This document shows positions 44,967 through 55,726 of a stretch of 64,000 bases of DNA, in pieces. The DNA comes from Rhodocollybia butyracea (Eukaryota > Basidiomycota > Agaricomycetes > Agaricales > Omphalotaceae): NCBI GenBank assembly GCA_015501585.1, contig JADNRY010000339.1, positions 1 through 64,000 of the forward strand. The letters are read 5' to 3'. The translations under genes were made by a program, and so were the position numbers. The number at the start of each line of letters is the position of its first letter. Position 1 is the first letter of the stretch. The notes beneath the pieces are model-generated. The model was given only the letters and a program-made list of their open reading frames with translations. It was not told where the DNA came from and searched no databases.

Positions 44967-45984
44967 TGATACGACCCATAATTATTTGGGCATAAACGCG
45001 CAATGTATGCGCGTTTTCGGCATCAAATCAGACTGCATTGAGCTCATGTGCTATACAAAGTATTCTAGAAATCCGCCGTTACCGCGCGGTATCACTAAAA
45101 CACACGGATGTTAATTGCTGATGACATCAAAACTGAGTCTCGGCAACAGAACACAGTTGTAATCAATGATAGTACAAGAATACTGAAACCCACCACAAAT
45201 AAAGACTATTACTCAGACTGTTGAAGCGATCCTAAGATATCTTATTGCAACTAGAAGACTTACAAATAGATTTATAGAAGAAAGAACAAGTATCAACGTT
45301 AAACGGTCCAAGCGGGACTTCCCATCAGAAATTGATGTGAGGAGATTAATGTATCGCCGACCCCGAGGAGATTGATGTGAGGAGATTGATGTGCCGAGGT
45401 TCCGGGACCATTCCGAGATCATGCCGCGGCGTCCCGCAGATTTAAGACAGCGCGTGAAATAAATATTTCATGAGCTATTTATTGAATAACAAGAGCATAT
45501 GTACTCCCGCACAGCTCGTATGGAGTATTTATGCTGTGATAATTGTACATGATCAGATTTAGAATATAAGGAGTGTCCCTACACGAAATGGAGGAAGCAT
45601 TCTTACCCCCCACTTCTGGCTTTGGCTCACAGTCTCAGCTAGTAGCGCTCAGGGTGCTTCTAGTGTTTTTGTTTTGAAGTCAGATTTAGTAACAGAAAAA
45701 GAAAGACAGTATTAGGCAATTAGACTTGTATTAAAGAAAGAAGTAATATAAGTAAAGCTATTAGGAGTCTTTCAAAGTAAAGTTATTAGGTCCAAAGAAC
45801 AGAACACGCCCAAGTTCAATAGAACTTGTGAAAGAAAATCTATTACCTTTGATTGTACTTTGAATTTGACATCTTTTTGTGCACCCCTCCGAACTTGTGT
45901 TGATTCTTAGTGTGTGTGTGTGTTGGTGTTTGTTGGACTTAGTCTTTCACTCACTTTCGTGTGCAGTCCCGAGTTAGCATATCA
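44967..45984 (+). repeat. gypsy 5' LTR
   Basis: TGATACGACCCATAATTATT ... AGTTAGCATATCA; same as 55727-56744. Confidence 0.96.
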
Positions 45985-46196
45985 TCTGGAGCCCACCGCG
46001 AGGGGGTCAAAAGATTAAAATTCATTGAACGTCTGCCAGGCCTTGTGCCAAAACTATAAAAACTATTGCTCCCAAAAGAAGCAAAAGAACATTTGAACCT
46101 GCTGTAGCAATTGAATCTGAAGAAGACAAGACAGCTAGACTATTAGTTCAGAGACAAGCCAGAGATACAAGAGCATCTAGGAGAGCTCAAGAATCT

Positions 46197-48428
46197 GTGT
46201 CTCAAAGTAGTCTACATTCAGGCTCACTTACTCCATCATCGAGAAATCCAAGTCCAGATAAGAAGTCTTTAACACCAATCCGAGACAGAGCTGTCTTAGA
46301 ATTACAAGGTGTTACCCAAGAAAGAATAAAATCGAACTTGGAACTTCAGAGAAGACACACAGTTCCTGTGACTTCACCTGGTTCATTAATAACCCCACTA
46401 CCGCCTTCACCTGGACTTACATCCAGACAGTTTGAAAAACTACCAGAATCTCGTACACTCCCTGGGAGTTTTGATAGTTATTACTCTGAAGAGGAAGAAC
46501 AACCTTTTGAGGAATTACCATCCTTTGAAGAATTTGAGAACTTTGCCTCTACTCAACTCATCCCTGCTGATTCAGAGTCTGAGGAAGACAGAGATCTACA
46601 GACAGTACTACAGACAGTACAACAAGTTGAAGAAGAGTCTGAAACACTCTTTGAACTTGGATTGAAGGAAGGAAATAAAACACCTCCTCCATTTGCATTC
46701 AGTTTTGGCCAAGCACTATCGCCAGGACTTTTGAATTTACCTTTGAACTCCCAGCAAACACTCCCCCCACCTCCTGCAACTTCATTTCCCATCATGTCTA
46801 CTACCATGCCTAGACCTGGTTCGAGGGACGCTCCAAGGCTTACCTCTGAAGGAACTGATGACCCAATGAAAGTGCGGAGATATTTTGATGACTTAGATAA
46901 TTTATTCAGTGATTGTAGTATCACTAATGAAGCAGACAAGAAGAAATGGTCAGTAAGGTACCCGGATGAGCAAGTGTCTTGGGAATGGAAAGCCATGACT
47001 GAGTTTACTACTCCGGGTACATCATTTAGTGACTTCAAGAGAGCAGTTTTAAGTAGCTACCCAGGAGCTACTGATGAAGAAAGAGGCACTATCCGAGAAT
47101 TGAACCGCTTATTCAAGAAGTACAAGAATATTGATAGTACAGAATTAGATGAATACATGGCTTTGGTTAGGAGATTTCGAGCCATAAAACTTGAGCTCAA
47201 CCCTCCTCCTGTAGCTGGTGCAGCAGTACAAACAGAACCGTTGGTAACAAACCGTGAACTTGTAGATAAATTCTCAGCGGCGTTGGATCCAAGTTTCCGA
47301 AGTGCTATTTTTGCATCACTACACATCAAAGGCAAAACGAGACAAGTACCAGCAGGTCAGAAAGTACGTCCTGAAGATATGTATGACATTGATGATGTCA
47401 TTTCACAAGGAGAATCTATTGTAAGAGGTACAATGCCGGGAACAGATCCCATGGCATCTGTAGCAACTCGAACAAATGCTAGTTACTCTGCTCCTGTACA
47501 AGTCAAGCAAGAGCAACTTCAGCAACAGATCAATGATATGATTTCCGAGAAATTGGCAGTGTTGATGGACACTATCAAAATTTCTCAGGATCAACTTAGA
47601 CAAGAAAATTCTAAGTACATGAATGATCTCATGAGGACATTCCAGCAGAACAATGTTAGTAGAAATGTACCTCAGGGATATGCATCTCATCACGTTCCTG
47701 AAGTCAATCATGCAAAGTCCAATAATATGGATAATAGGACTCCTTATGAGTGGCAAGGCAATAACAGCAAGGTAGTATGTTACTTCTGCAGTGAAGAAGG
47801 ACATGTTGCTGGTGATTGTCAGCACAGACAAGACTTACTAGAACTAGGAAGAATTGTACTTGTGAATGGAAGAGCTAGATTACCTGGCAACTATCCTATT
47901 CCAAGGCAACCAGTTGGAGCAATCTCAGAAAAGGACAGAATAGACTATTATTATGCCGAGAAAGAGAAGAGAGAGAAAGAAGGTATGAGAAATGTGCATT
48001 TAGTACAGAGTACTCCAGGGAATATTCCTGGAATGATCAACACTGCTACTATGTCCACATACTTGAGTAATCAGTTGAGCGAGAAAGATTTAAGAATTGC
48101 CAACTTAGAAAGAGAGTTGCAGTCTGCAGGTAGTGCACCATCACAGATGATGTACCAAATGCCTGGACACATGAACCAGTTCATGCAACAACCTTTCTCA
48201 GTACCGCAAATGCAGAGTTCATTTTCGCAAGTTGGATGGAATCCAACTGGTCACGTGAATATGACTTCTACACCAATTCCAGCTCCTCAGATGATGAACT
48301 CAATGTATCAAAATCAGGGGTATAATAATAATATGAGTATGCCTATGCAACAGCAAGTTGCGCCTACATTGGCTGAGCTAGAAGCATTTGTGCAGACTCG
48401 AAGACAGAAAGAAGAGGCGGAAAAATGA
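46197..48428 (+). CDS. gypsy gag (743 aa)
   Basis: Ser/Pro-rich acidic N-terminus, then a capsid-like domain (about residues 215-330: RYFDDLDNLFSDCSITNEAD to LNRLFKKYKNIDSTELDEYM), and a CCHC zinc knuckle VCYFCSEEGHVAGDC near residue 530. Gln/Met-rich end. The stop overlaps the next start in ATGA. The first Met is used as start; in-frame sequence upstream is open for a short distance, so initiation could be earlier. Forms the virus-like particle that packages element RNA. Confidence 0.9.
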   Translation: MSQSSLHSGSLTPSSRNPSPDKKSLTPIRDRAVLELQGVTQERIKSNLELQRRHTVPVTSPGSLITPLPPSPGLTSRQFEKLPESRTLPGSFDSYYSEEEEQPFEELPSFEEFENFASTQLIPADSESEEDRDLQTVLQTVQQVEEESETLFELGLKEGNKTPPPFAFSFGQALSPGLLNLPLNSQQTLPPPPATSFPIMSTTMPRPGSRDAPRLTSEGTDDPMKVRRYFDDLDNLFSDCSITNEADKKKWSVRYPDEQVSWEWKAMTEFTTPGTSFSDFKRAVLSSYPGATDEERGTIRELNRLFKKYKNIDSTELDEYMALVRRFRAIKLELNPPPVAGAAVQTEPLVTNRELVDKFSAALDPSFRSAIFASLHIKGKTRQVPAGQKVRPEDMYDIDDVISQGESIVRGTMPGTDPMASVATRTNASYSAPVQVKQEQLQQQINDMISEKLAVLMDTIKISQDQLRQENSKYMNDLMRTFQQNNVSRNVPQGYASHHVPEVNHAKSNNMDNRTPYEWQGNNSKVVCYFCSEEGHVAGDCQHRQDLLELGRIVLVNGRARLPGNYPIPRQPVGAISEKDRIDYYYAEKEKREKEGMRNVHLVQSTPGNIPGMINTATMSTYLSNQLSEKDLRIANLERELQSAGSAPSQMMYQMPGHMNQFMQQPFSVPQMQSSFSQVGWNPTGHVNMTSTPIPAPQMMNSMYQNQGYNNNMSMPMQQQVAPTLAELEAFVQTRRQKEEAEK

Positions 48429-49603
48429 GGCGTTCAATGATTGGGACTCCTACTAATGTAAGTAGGAAGGCTGCACCAATGTCCCCTGAGAACAGACCTA
48501 ATCAAGCAGCTAAGGTGAATAATGAAATGAATTGGAGAACAAGAGAAAAAGTGAAATTCAAAGATATTGGATTTGATGAAGGAGTTGTACCTGAAAATCC
48601 ATTTCTTAATGTTAGAGATGTATCAGAACTACCAATAAAAGGTGTATCAAGTAAAGAAAATCTAAGAAAAGAGGGACCAGCAGACTTGGATAAGTCAGAA
48701 AATGGTCCATTGTATAGCTTTGTTGCGCCAGTACAGAAACTGGGCACAGTCAATGAGTTAGTGAACAAAATACTTGATAGTGATATCTCTGTCAAGGCCA
48801 GTGACTTGTTGTCTGCAGCCAAACCTGTGAGAGAAGAATTGAAATTTAGAGTCACGCAACAAAGAGTGAACTCAGGAAATCAAGCAAAGTCAACACAAGT
48901 CAGAGCTCAACTGGAAACAGTGGAACTCAAGAGTGATGCTATAGATGTGCATTCACTTCCTAATGTGACTTGGCAGAAGAAAACTGAAATGACAAATAGT
49001 GGTGAACAAGTCTCAGCATTTGTAGTTGGAGATGTTGTACTACAATACCTAGAGACATTGGCCCCTGATGAAACACCTAAACAAGTTGTGGTAGCCAAAG
49101 ACTCACAAAGTTTGAGATCAATCTATCCCCTCTTGAATGGAAGAATACATGTTGAGTGTTTAATAGATTCAGGATCACAGATTGTCTCTGTATCGCAGGA
49201 CAAAGCTGAAAAGTCAGGTTTGATCTGGAATCCAGATATAGTAATTTACATGCAAAGTGCAAATAAAGCCTTAGAAAAATCATTGGGACTTGCAAGAAAT
49301 GTACCGTTCATATTTGGAGACATGACAGTGCTACTACAAGTGCACGTGATCAAAGAACCTGCCTATGACTTGTTATTAGGAAGACCATTTGACACACTGT
49401 TACAGACTCAAATACAGAACTTTACAGATGGTAGACAGACCATCACTCTGACTGAACCAATGACAAACAGAAGGTTGACTATACCAACTTTTGCTAGAGG
49501 AACTGCAGCCATTTTGGCAAACTCATCTAAGTTGGAACAACCCACAGAAAATGTAACTTCTAAACCAGTAGCACAGGGTTTTCTAATAACCTCGAGGAAT
49601 TGA
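48425..49603 (+). CDS. gypsy aspartic protease ORF (392 aa)
   Basis: RIHVECLIDSGSQIVSVSQD (residues about 240-260) holds the catalytic D-S-G, followed by the flap and YDLLLGRPFDTL, the conserved I/L-L-G-R-P block of retropepsins. The first 200 residues are linker. The start overlaps the gag stop (ATGA), allowing -1 frameshift or termination-reinitiation. Confidence 0.88.
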   Translation: MRRSMIGTPTNVSRKAAPMSPENRPNQAAKVNNEMNWRTREKVKFKDIGFDEGVVPENPFLNVRDVSELPIKGVSSKENLRKEGPADLDKSENGPLYSFVAPVQKLGTVNELVNKILDSDISVKASDLLSAAKPVREELKFRVTQQRVNSGNQAKSTQVRAQLETVELKSDAIDVHSLPNVTWQKKTEMTNSGEQVSAFVVGDVVLQYLETLAPDETPKQVVVAKDSQSLRSIYPLLNGRIHVECLIDSGSQIVSVSQDKAEKSGLIWNPDIVIYMQSANKALEKSLGLARNVPFIFGDMTVLLQVHVIKEPAYDLLLGRPFDTLLQTQIQNFTDGRQTITLTEPMTNRRLTIPTFARGTAAILANSSKLEQPTENVTSKPVAQGFLITSRN

Positions 49604-49890
49604 TTAGAAAAGATCAAGGAGAGGTTGCAGTGCTACTTCAGGTAGACAAAGAAGGAGAAGTCGTGATAGATAGTTACTGTCTACCTGACAAAAAGAAAAA
49701 GTTTACCAAAGATGGACTTAGAAATGCATATCTACTGGCATCCTTGAATGCTTCTGCACATGATAAGGGGGCTCATTATTCACTGTCTTCTTACCTCTCT
49801 GATATTTATTCTGTGAAAGCAAAAATTCCAGAACCTAATTTAAGTGCTAGCACAGTGGAAGTTGTGCATGCAGAATTTGAAATTGGCTAA
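49600..49890 (+). CDS. small gypsy ORF between protease and pol
   Basis: A 96-codon open frame overlaps the protease stop (TTGA) and pol start. No ATG near its beginning, so it would need frameshifting. KDGLRNAYLLASLNASAHDK has no recognised motif. Probably part of a frameshifted polyprotein. Confidence 0.5.
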   Translation: MIRKDQGEVAVLLQVDKEGEVVIDSYCLPDKKKKFTKDGLRNAYLLASLNASAHDKGAHYSLSSYLSDIYSVKAKIPEPNLSASTVEVVHAEFEIG

Positions 49891-52800
49891 ATTATTTGAT
49901 GTGAAAAGAACGAAAAATCCCATAGGGATACCAAAAACATTCAATAACTTTGAAAATGGAAAAACAATAGAAAATCGAGAAAATTCAAAAATATTACCTA
50001 ATATGTATTACATCAGTTATACCCCACTCTGCTCTTTCATTTCTAAGTTATCTCAGTCTGAGATAGGAGACTTGAAACCTACCAGATCTGATATTTATTA
50101 TGAGCCTATGGCAGTGCTTGCATCCAGAAAGTATAAACCAGTAGCAAAGAAGATCAGACCAGTGCTTGGTGAACTTGACCAGAAATTCAGAATAGTGAGA
50201 GATATCAAGGGTGATCCACTGAAGGATATGCCTAAGTTATCTCCGCAACCTCCAGAGTTTACATCTACTGGTAGGTACACTGGAGAAAGAAAGGAAATCA
50301 TAGACAAGTTACATGAAGAAGACTTCCTATGGCCAGAAGAAAGAAAACTCATGCACCATTTCATGATGGTACAGGAGAAAGGTTTTGCATGGAATGATCA
50401 AGAAAGAGGAAAATTTCGGGAGGATTTCTTTCCCCCTATTGACATACCTGTAATTCCACATACTCCATGGGTACAGAAAAATATTCCCATACCACCTGGA
50501 ACATATGATGAGGTCTGTAAGGCTGTCAGAATTAAAATGGATGCTGGAGTATTTGAACCTTCAAATTCCTCCTATAGATCAAGATGGTTTGGAGTACTTA
50601 AGAAAGACGGAAAGACTATTAGATTGGTTCAAAGTCTTGAACCACTCAATCAAGTAACAATACAACATTCAGGTTTACCCCCTGCTACTGATGAATTAGC
50701 TGATCAATTTGCCGGCTATTCATGTGGTGCAATATTAGACATGTATGTTGGATATGATGAAAGAACTTTGGCAGAGTCATCAAGGGACTTGACCACTTTC
50801 CAAACCCCCTTTGGTGCACTTAGACTAACAACACTGCCCATGGGTTGGACAAATTCAGTACCAATATTTCATGATGATGTCACTTACATGCTCAGAGATG
50901 AAATTCCACATGTAACAAGACCATATATTGATGATGTACCTATCAAGGGTCCACCAACACGATATGAACTACCAGATGGCGGATATGAAGTAATTCCCGA
51001 AAATCCCGGAATTCGCCGCTTTGTGTGGGAACATTTCCAGAATGTGAACAGAATTGTACAAAGAGTAAAATATTGTGGTGGCACATTCTCTGGCTATAAG
51101 GCAATTTTGTGTGCTTCAGAATTCAAAGTAGTTGGATATAGATGTACTTATGAAGGCAGGGTAGTAGATCCAGACTTAATGGGTGTCATTGATAGATGGG
51201 GACCCTGCAAGAATATTTCAGATGTACGGAGCTTTTTAGGGACAGCCGGTCTCTGTCGGATGTTTGTAAAGAACTATGCAAAAATTGCGGAACCCATTAA
51301 TAACCTTAGAAAGGACAATGTACCATTCTTTTGGGGACCAAGAGAACAGAAAGCCATGGATGACTTGAAGCAAGCAATCAAAGAGTCACCCGCACTTAGA
51401 AAATTACAGTATGACAATAACATGCCAGTGATTTTGTCTGTAGACAGCTCATTCAAAGGCGTGGGATTTTATATCTGTCAGCAAGATGAGGAGAATGCAA
51501 GAAAGAGACATTATGCACGATTTGGGTCAATTACTTACAATGACCGAGAGGCGAGATTCTCACAGCCCAAAAGAGAGTTATATGGCTTATACAGAGCTTT
51601 ACAAGCCTGTAAGTATTGGCTATTTGGGATAAGGAATTTGATTATTGAAGTTGATGCAAAGTACATTAAGGGCATGCTTCAACACCCTGATGAAGTCCCA
51701 AATGCAGCTATAAATAGATGGATTGAACAGATTTTGATGTTCCATTTTGAACTTAAGCATATACCGGGAAAGAAGCATGGATCGGATGGATTATCAAGAA
51801 GAGATGAGCAACCAGGAGATGAAGTGTACTTCAATCCAGAAGCAGAATTCCAGGAGGAAGGACACTCATTTTCAGTTACTTTTGAGAATGGTATAGACAC
51901 TACCATACCATTTGAAGAATTCAAAGACAAGATAGACACTAGGACAGGCTATAGTCAGGAAGTTGCAGAGTCTGTACAAGACTTTGTGCAAACTGTACAG
52001 CAAGCCAGTGCTCAAGAGGAAATTTTACGGGCAAAATTAGTTCAAGAATTTCCAGCTAATGCACCATTCTTGGCTAGTCTGCCTCAGATTATAAAGCCTC
52101 AGCACTTTGTAAGTGAGGAGAGATATGAAGAAGTACATAGAACAGTGAAGGGAAAAGAACAAGACAATAGACTTCTACTAGTGCGGAAGTGGCTGAAGAA
52201 TCCAAAATGGAGACCAGAACACATGACTGATGGTCAATATTTGAACTTCAAACAATTTGCACGGCAGTTTCATGTCCAAAATGACAAGTTGTATAGAAGA
52301 GACATTGAAGGCAAACATAAACTAGTAGTTGGTAAGGAGCACCGAATGTCTATGATGAAGGCCGCACATGATGGCCTTGGTCACAAAGGTGTTTATGCAA
52401 CTAAAACCTTACTTACTGAGCGTTTTTGGTGGCCAGAAATAGATAGAGATGCAAACTGGTATGTGAAGACATGTCACTTGTGTCAACAACGCTTGAAGGA
52501 CCACATTAGAACTCCCCCAAAGCTAACAGCTACACCTTCTATTTTTCAAGTACTTCATGCTGATACCATGCACATGCCAATGTCAAATCGGAGGAAGTAT
52601 TTTGTACATGGACGGTGCCATGTAACAAGTTGGATGGAAGGGAGGGCATTGCAGAAAGAAACAGCAAAAGCTATTGGTGAATGGATTTTTGAAGAGATTA
52701 TATGCAGATGGGGATGCCTTGCTGTGATCTACACAGACAATGGAACTCCATTCCTGAAAGCTATTAAGTACATTGAGGAACGGTATGGAATTAAAGGCAT

Positions 52801-53671
52801 TCAGATTGCTCCATACCGCTCACAAGCAAATGGAAAGATTGAAAGGCCACATTGGGATGTACGCCAAGCTCTATTCAAGGCCGCAAATGGAGTACAGTCT
52901 CGATGGTCATATTATGTCCCCGAAGTAATGTGGGCTGACAGAATAACAGTCAGAAAAAGACTTGGATGCTCTCCATTCTTTGCTCTAACAGGTGCACATC
53001 CTGTCCTACCATTTGATATAATGCAAGCTACTTGGTTAATGCAAATACCAGGTCATGTCCTGAGTACAACAGAATTGATTGGACTTAGAGCAAGAGCACT
53101 TGCATTACACTCAGATAGAGTCAAGGAAATAATGGAACTCATAGATGAGAAGAAGCGCAAGGATACACTGAGGTATGAGCACATGCACAGACATACAATC
53201 AGGAATTTTGACTTCAAGCCTGGAGAACTTGTATTGATCCGTAATACACGAGTAGAGAATTCCTTGAATGCAAAAATGCTTCCCAGATGGATGGGACCTT
53301 GTATTATCATAAGAAGAACTGAAGGAGGGTCATATGTAATAGCTGAAATGGATGGTGCAGTATTTCAGAACAAGATATCACCATTTCGAGTTAGGCCATA
53401 CAATGCCCGCCATAGAATAAGACTTCCACAACAACTACCGCTACTTACAGGAATATCAATGGAGGCCTTAGAGAAAATTGCTAATGGGCCAGAGCCCAAT
53501 GATAATGAACCTATTGATATGGAAATTGCACACATTGAAGAATTACCTGAAATTGAATATGAAAATGACAACTCTGTCACAGAACCCAGAATCCGAGGTG
53601 AACTCAGTGAAGATTTGGACTTGAACTGGGAAGAACAATTCAGTGATGACGACGATTCTGGTGCCCCATAA
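49844..53671 (+). CDS. gypsy pol: RT, RNase H, integrase (1275 aa)
   Basis: RT: RWFGVLKKDGKTIRLVQSLE, ILDMYVGYDE, TTLPMGWTNSVPIFHDDV and the catalytic RPYIDDVPIKGP. RNase H: VILSVDSSFKGVGFYICQQ, KRELYGLYRALQACKYWLFG, IIEVDAKYIKGML, KHIPGKKHGSDGLSRR. Integrase: H-H-C-C (HDGLGHKG ... CHLCQQ), then core D in LHADTMHMP, D in IYTDNGTPF and E in ANGKIERPHWD; a C-terminal SH3-like tail (FKPGELVLIRNTR, RWMGPCIIIRR). No chromodomain seen. All catalytic residues are present and no stops occur, so it may be active. Confidence 0.95.
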   Translation: MLAQWKLCMQNLKLAKLFDVKRTKNPIGIPKTFNNFENGKTIENRENSKILPNMYYISYTPLCSFISKLSQSEIGDLKPTRSDIYYEPMAVLASRKYKPVAKKIRPVLGELDQKFRIVRDIKGDPLKDMPKLSPQPPEFTSTGRYTGERKEIIDKLHEEDFLWPEERKLMHHFMMVQEKGFAWNDQERGKFREDFFPPIDIPVIPHTPWVQKNIPIPPGTYDEVCKAVRIKMDAGVFEPSNSSYRSRWFGVLKKDGKTIRLVQSLEPLNQVTIQHSGLPPATDELADQFAGYSCGAILDMYVGYDERTLAESSRDLTTFQTPFGALRLTTLPMGWTNSVPIFHDDVTYMLRDEIPHVTRPYIDDVPIKGPPTRYELPDGGYEVIPENPGIRRFVWEHFQNVNRIVQRVKYCGGTFSGYKAILCASEFKVVGYRCTYEGRVVDPDLMGVIDRWGPCKNISDVRSFLGTAGLCRMFVKNYAKIAEPINNLRKDNVPFFWGPREQKAMDDLKQAIKESPALRKLQYDNNMPVILSVDSSFKGVGFYICQQDEENARKRHYARFGSITYNDREARFSQPKRELYGLYRALQACKYWLFGIRNLIIEVDAKYIKGMLQHPDEVPNAAINRWIEQILMFHFELKHIPGKKHGSDGLSRRDEQPGDEVYFNPEAEFQEEGHSFSVTFENGIDTTIPFEEFKDKIDTRTGYSQEVAESVQDFVQTVQQASAQEEILRAKLVQEFPANAPFLASLPQIIKPQHFVSEERYEEVHRTVKGKEQDNRLLLVRKWLKNPKWRPEHMTDGQYLNFKQFARQFHVQNDKLYRRDIEGKHKLVVGKEHRMSMMKAAHDGLGHKGVYATKTLLTERFWWPEIDRDANWYVKTCHLCQQRLKDHIRTPPKLTATPSIFQVLHADTMHMPMSNRRKYFVHGRCHVTSWMEGRALQKETAKAIGEWIFEEIICRWGCLAVIYTDNGTPFLKAIKYIEERYGIKGIQIAPYRSQANGKIERPHWDVRQALFKAANGVQSRWSYYVPEVMWADRITVRKRLGCSPFFALTGAHPVLPFDIMQATWLMQIPGHVLSTTELIGLRARALALHSDRVKEIMELIDEKKRKDTLRYEHMHRHTIRNFDFKPGELVLIRNTRVENSLNAKMLPRWMGPCIIIRRTEGGSYVIAEMDGAVFQNKISPFRVRPYNARHRIRLPQQLPLLTGISMEALEKIANGPEPNDNEPIDMEIAHIEELPEIEYENDNSVTEPRIRGELSEDLDLNWEEQFSDDDDSGAP

Positions 53672-53780
53672 CGTCACAGACAATTGTTGAGACAGAGTAC
53701 AAACATACAACCATATATATGAAAAGAAGGTCACAGTAGTTGGCACAAAGAATGACATAACATGTAAATAGATAGAACAT

Positions 53781-55248
53781 CTACTCAGAAGGATTTTCAG
53801 CTAAGTGCAAGTCCTTCAAGACCTGGACATGCTGGCACTGAATGATATCAAAATACTGTAGGAGATAATTGATACGGCTCATGGTAACATCCAACTCTGA
53901 TCTAAGGTCAGCCTCCTGCTTCACAAGAGCACGCTCAGACTTGGGAGAGATGGATATGTTGGAAACCAAACCATTAGCCTTCTCCAGAATAGTGGTGGAG
54001 ATATGACTAGAAGAAGAAGAAGCAGCCGCTATGAACAAATTTAGAATTCAGTACAATGGAATAAAGAGATTATGGATGACATACCGGCAATCTGAGCAGA
54101 AGAATTGGGGAATGCCAAGGTAGTACCCTCTGCAACCTTGATGTAGTCAGACCCAGTACCAGAGCGTTGGCGCTTCCTCTGAATTTCTTCAAATCCAGCT
54201 TTAGCATAGGCAACGGCCTTGACATAGGAAGAAGAATGAAGGTCAAGGCCAGGTACTTCATGAAAGAAAAGATAGCGTACCTGTGCCTTGGTTGAATCAG
54301 TGCTCTAATAAAGACAAAGAAGGTTATTGAACTGAACAACTCAGAAAGAATAGCACTTACAGTAATAGCAGGTTCCTTGCCCTTGGACTTAGAGAACTTA
54401 ATTCCAGTAGGAACGGCACCAGAGCCAACAGCAGGAGGAGCGGCCGGAGTCTCGAGAGACAATGTGGCACCAGGCATGGCCAAGTCCACAGACATCTGAG
54501 CAAATAGAAATAAAATGCCATGAAGCGCATCCACAAAATATGAAGCTATGACATACCATGTCAGTACCAGTCCCAAGATCTCCAAGTGCAGTAGAATCAC
54601 CCATGGGAACATCATCATCGAGGAGAATAATATCCTCCTCCTCATCAGAAGATTCAACTACAGAAGGGGACTTCACTGCTTTTCCCTTACGAGCAGAGCG
54701 GCGGGGCTAGTATAAATAATGAACATATAGAAAGAATAATTGAACAGAATAAACAGACTTTAGGGCCTGGGGCTGGAGTATTGGCAATGGCCGCAGTATT
54801 GACAGCAGTCACCAAGGGAGTGACAGGTTGAGCAGCAGATTGAGAGGCACGTTGTTCGTGTATCCACTTAGTAACCGACTTAATAGAGACATGGCAGGGA
54901 GGCATAATGAAAGAGTCCCCACGCGTCTCTGCACCCCTTGACAAGGCCTCCAACGCTTGCTTGGATTTAAAAATGGTGTTATGAAAGACAGAATCAGCAA
55001 GAAGCTGTGGTTTGAAGGCAAGGAGACGAGCCTAGAACAGAAACATATATGAATAATAGCAATAATAAAGACAAGATGCAAGACTTAACAGTAGCATCTC
55101 CCAAAGCAGTAGCCATGCTCAGAAGAGCGCCCCACTGGCCAGCTTTGCTGAGAGCAGGATACATAGTAGCAAAATAAAGAGAAGACTGATTAATGATGTC
55201 CTCCTTGACAGAGGTGTAATCAGCAGCAATAGTAGTAGTGGAGGACAT
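53781..55248 (-). CDS. spliced antisense gene inside the gypsy element, unknown function
   Basis: Exon 1 55248-55090 (MSSTTTIAADYTSVKEDIIN, 53 codons) ends in phase 0 at a GTTAAG donor; the acceptor TTCTAG gives exon 2 from 55031 (ARLLAFKPQLLADSVFHNTI). Further exons give PRRSARKGKAVKSPSVVESS with an acidic run DEEEDIILLDDD, then SLETPAAPPAVGSGAVPTGI, QVRYLFFHEVPGLD with RKRQRSGTGSDYIKV, and a C-terminal coiled-coil-like part (EADLRSELDVTMSRINYLLQ) ending NPSE at 53784. At least four GT-AG introns, all on the minus strand, argue for a real antisense transcript. Basic plus acidic character suggests a nuclear protein. Stop lies 110 bp past the pol stop. Confidence 0.78.
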
Positions 55249-55350
55249 GTTTAAGATGGAGTCAAGACAAAGATTGAAAGAGATAGAGAAAGCTTGAAAG
55301 ATGAGCTAGAACCGAAAATCGGATGAGAGAGAGTCGAAAATTTACTGCAG

Positions 55351-55360
55351 CTTTTATACC
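55351..55360 (-). promoter_or_regulatory. TATA box of the antisense gypsy gene
   Basis: GGTATAAAAG on the minus strand, about 105 bp upstream of the ATG at 55248 and well outside the 3' LTR. It matches the eukaryotic TATA consensus. Confidence 0.6.
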
Positions 55361-55726
55361 AGCAAGAGTAAGAAGTGACGAAGTTGGTAAATGTTGCTAA
55401 GACCAAAATTGAAGTATGGTGAGAAGACAAAATATATTGTGCGCGCCACTGTGCATATGTACCGCAGACAAAATTGCATGACTTAGTAATGCAATTATCA
55501 TTGATAAGACTTGATGTGTGAACGGAAAGACTTGAAAAGGTTTGATCCATATGGACAAGAAAGAATGTGAAAGTTGTTGATAAGAATTTCCATGTGATGC
55601 GGCAACAAGAATAAGAAATCTGATGAAGTCGATGTTGTGTATCCATTGTATAGTATCAGTTCCGTGCAGCCCCAAAACTATCAAGTTCAATGAACTGAGG
55701 ACAGTTCATATTAAGAAAAGGGGGGA

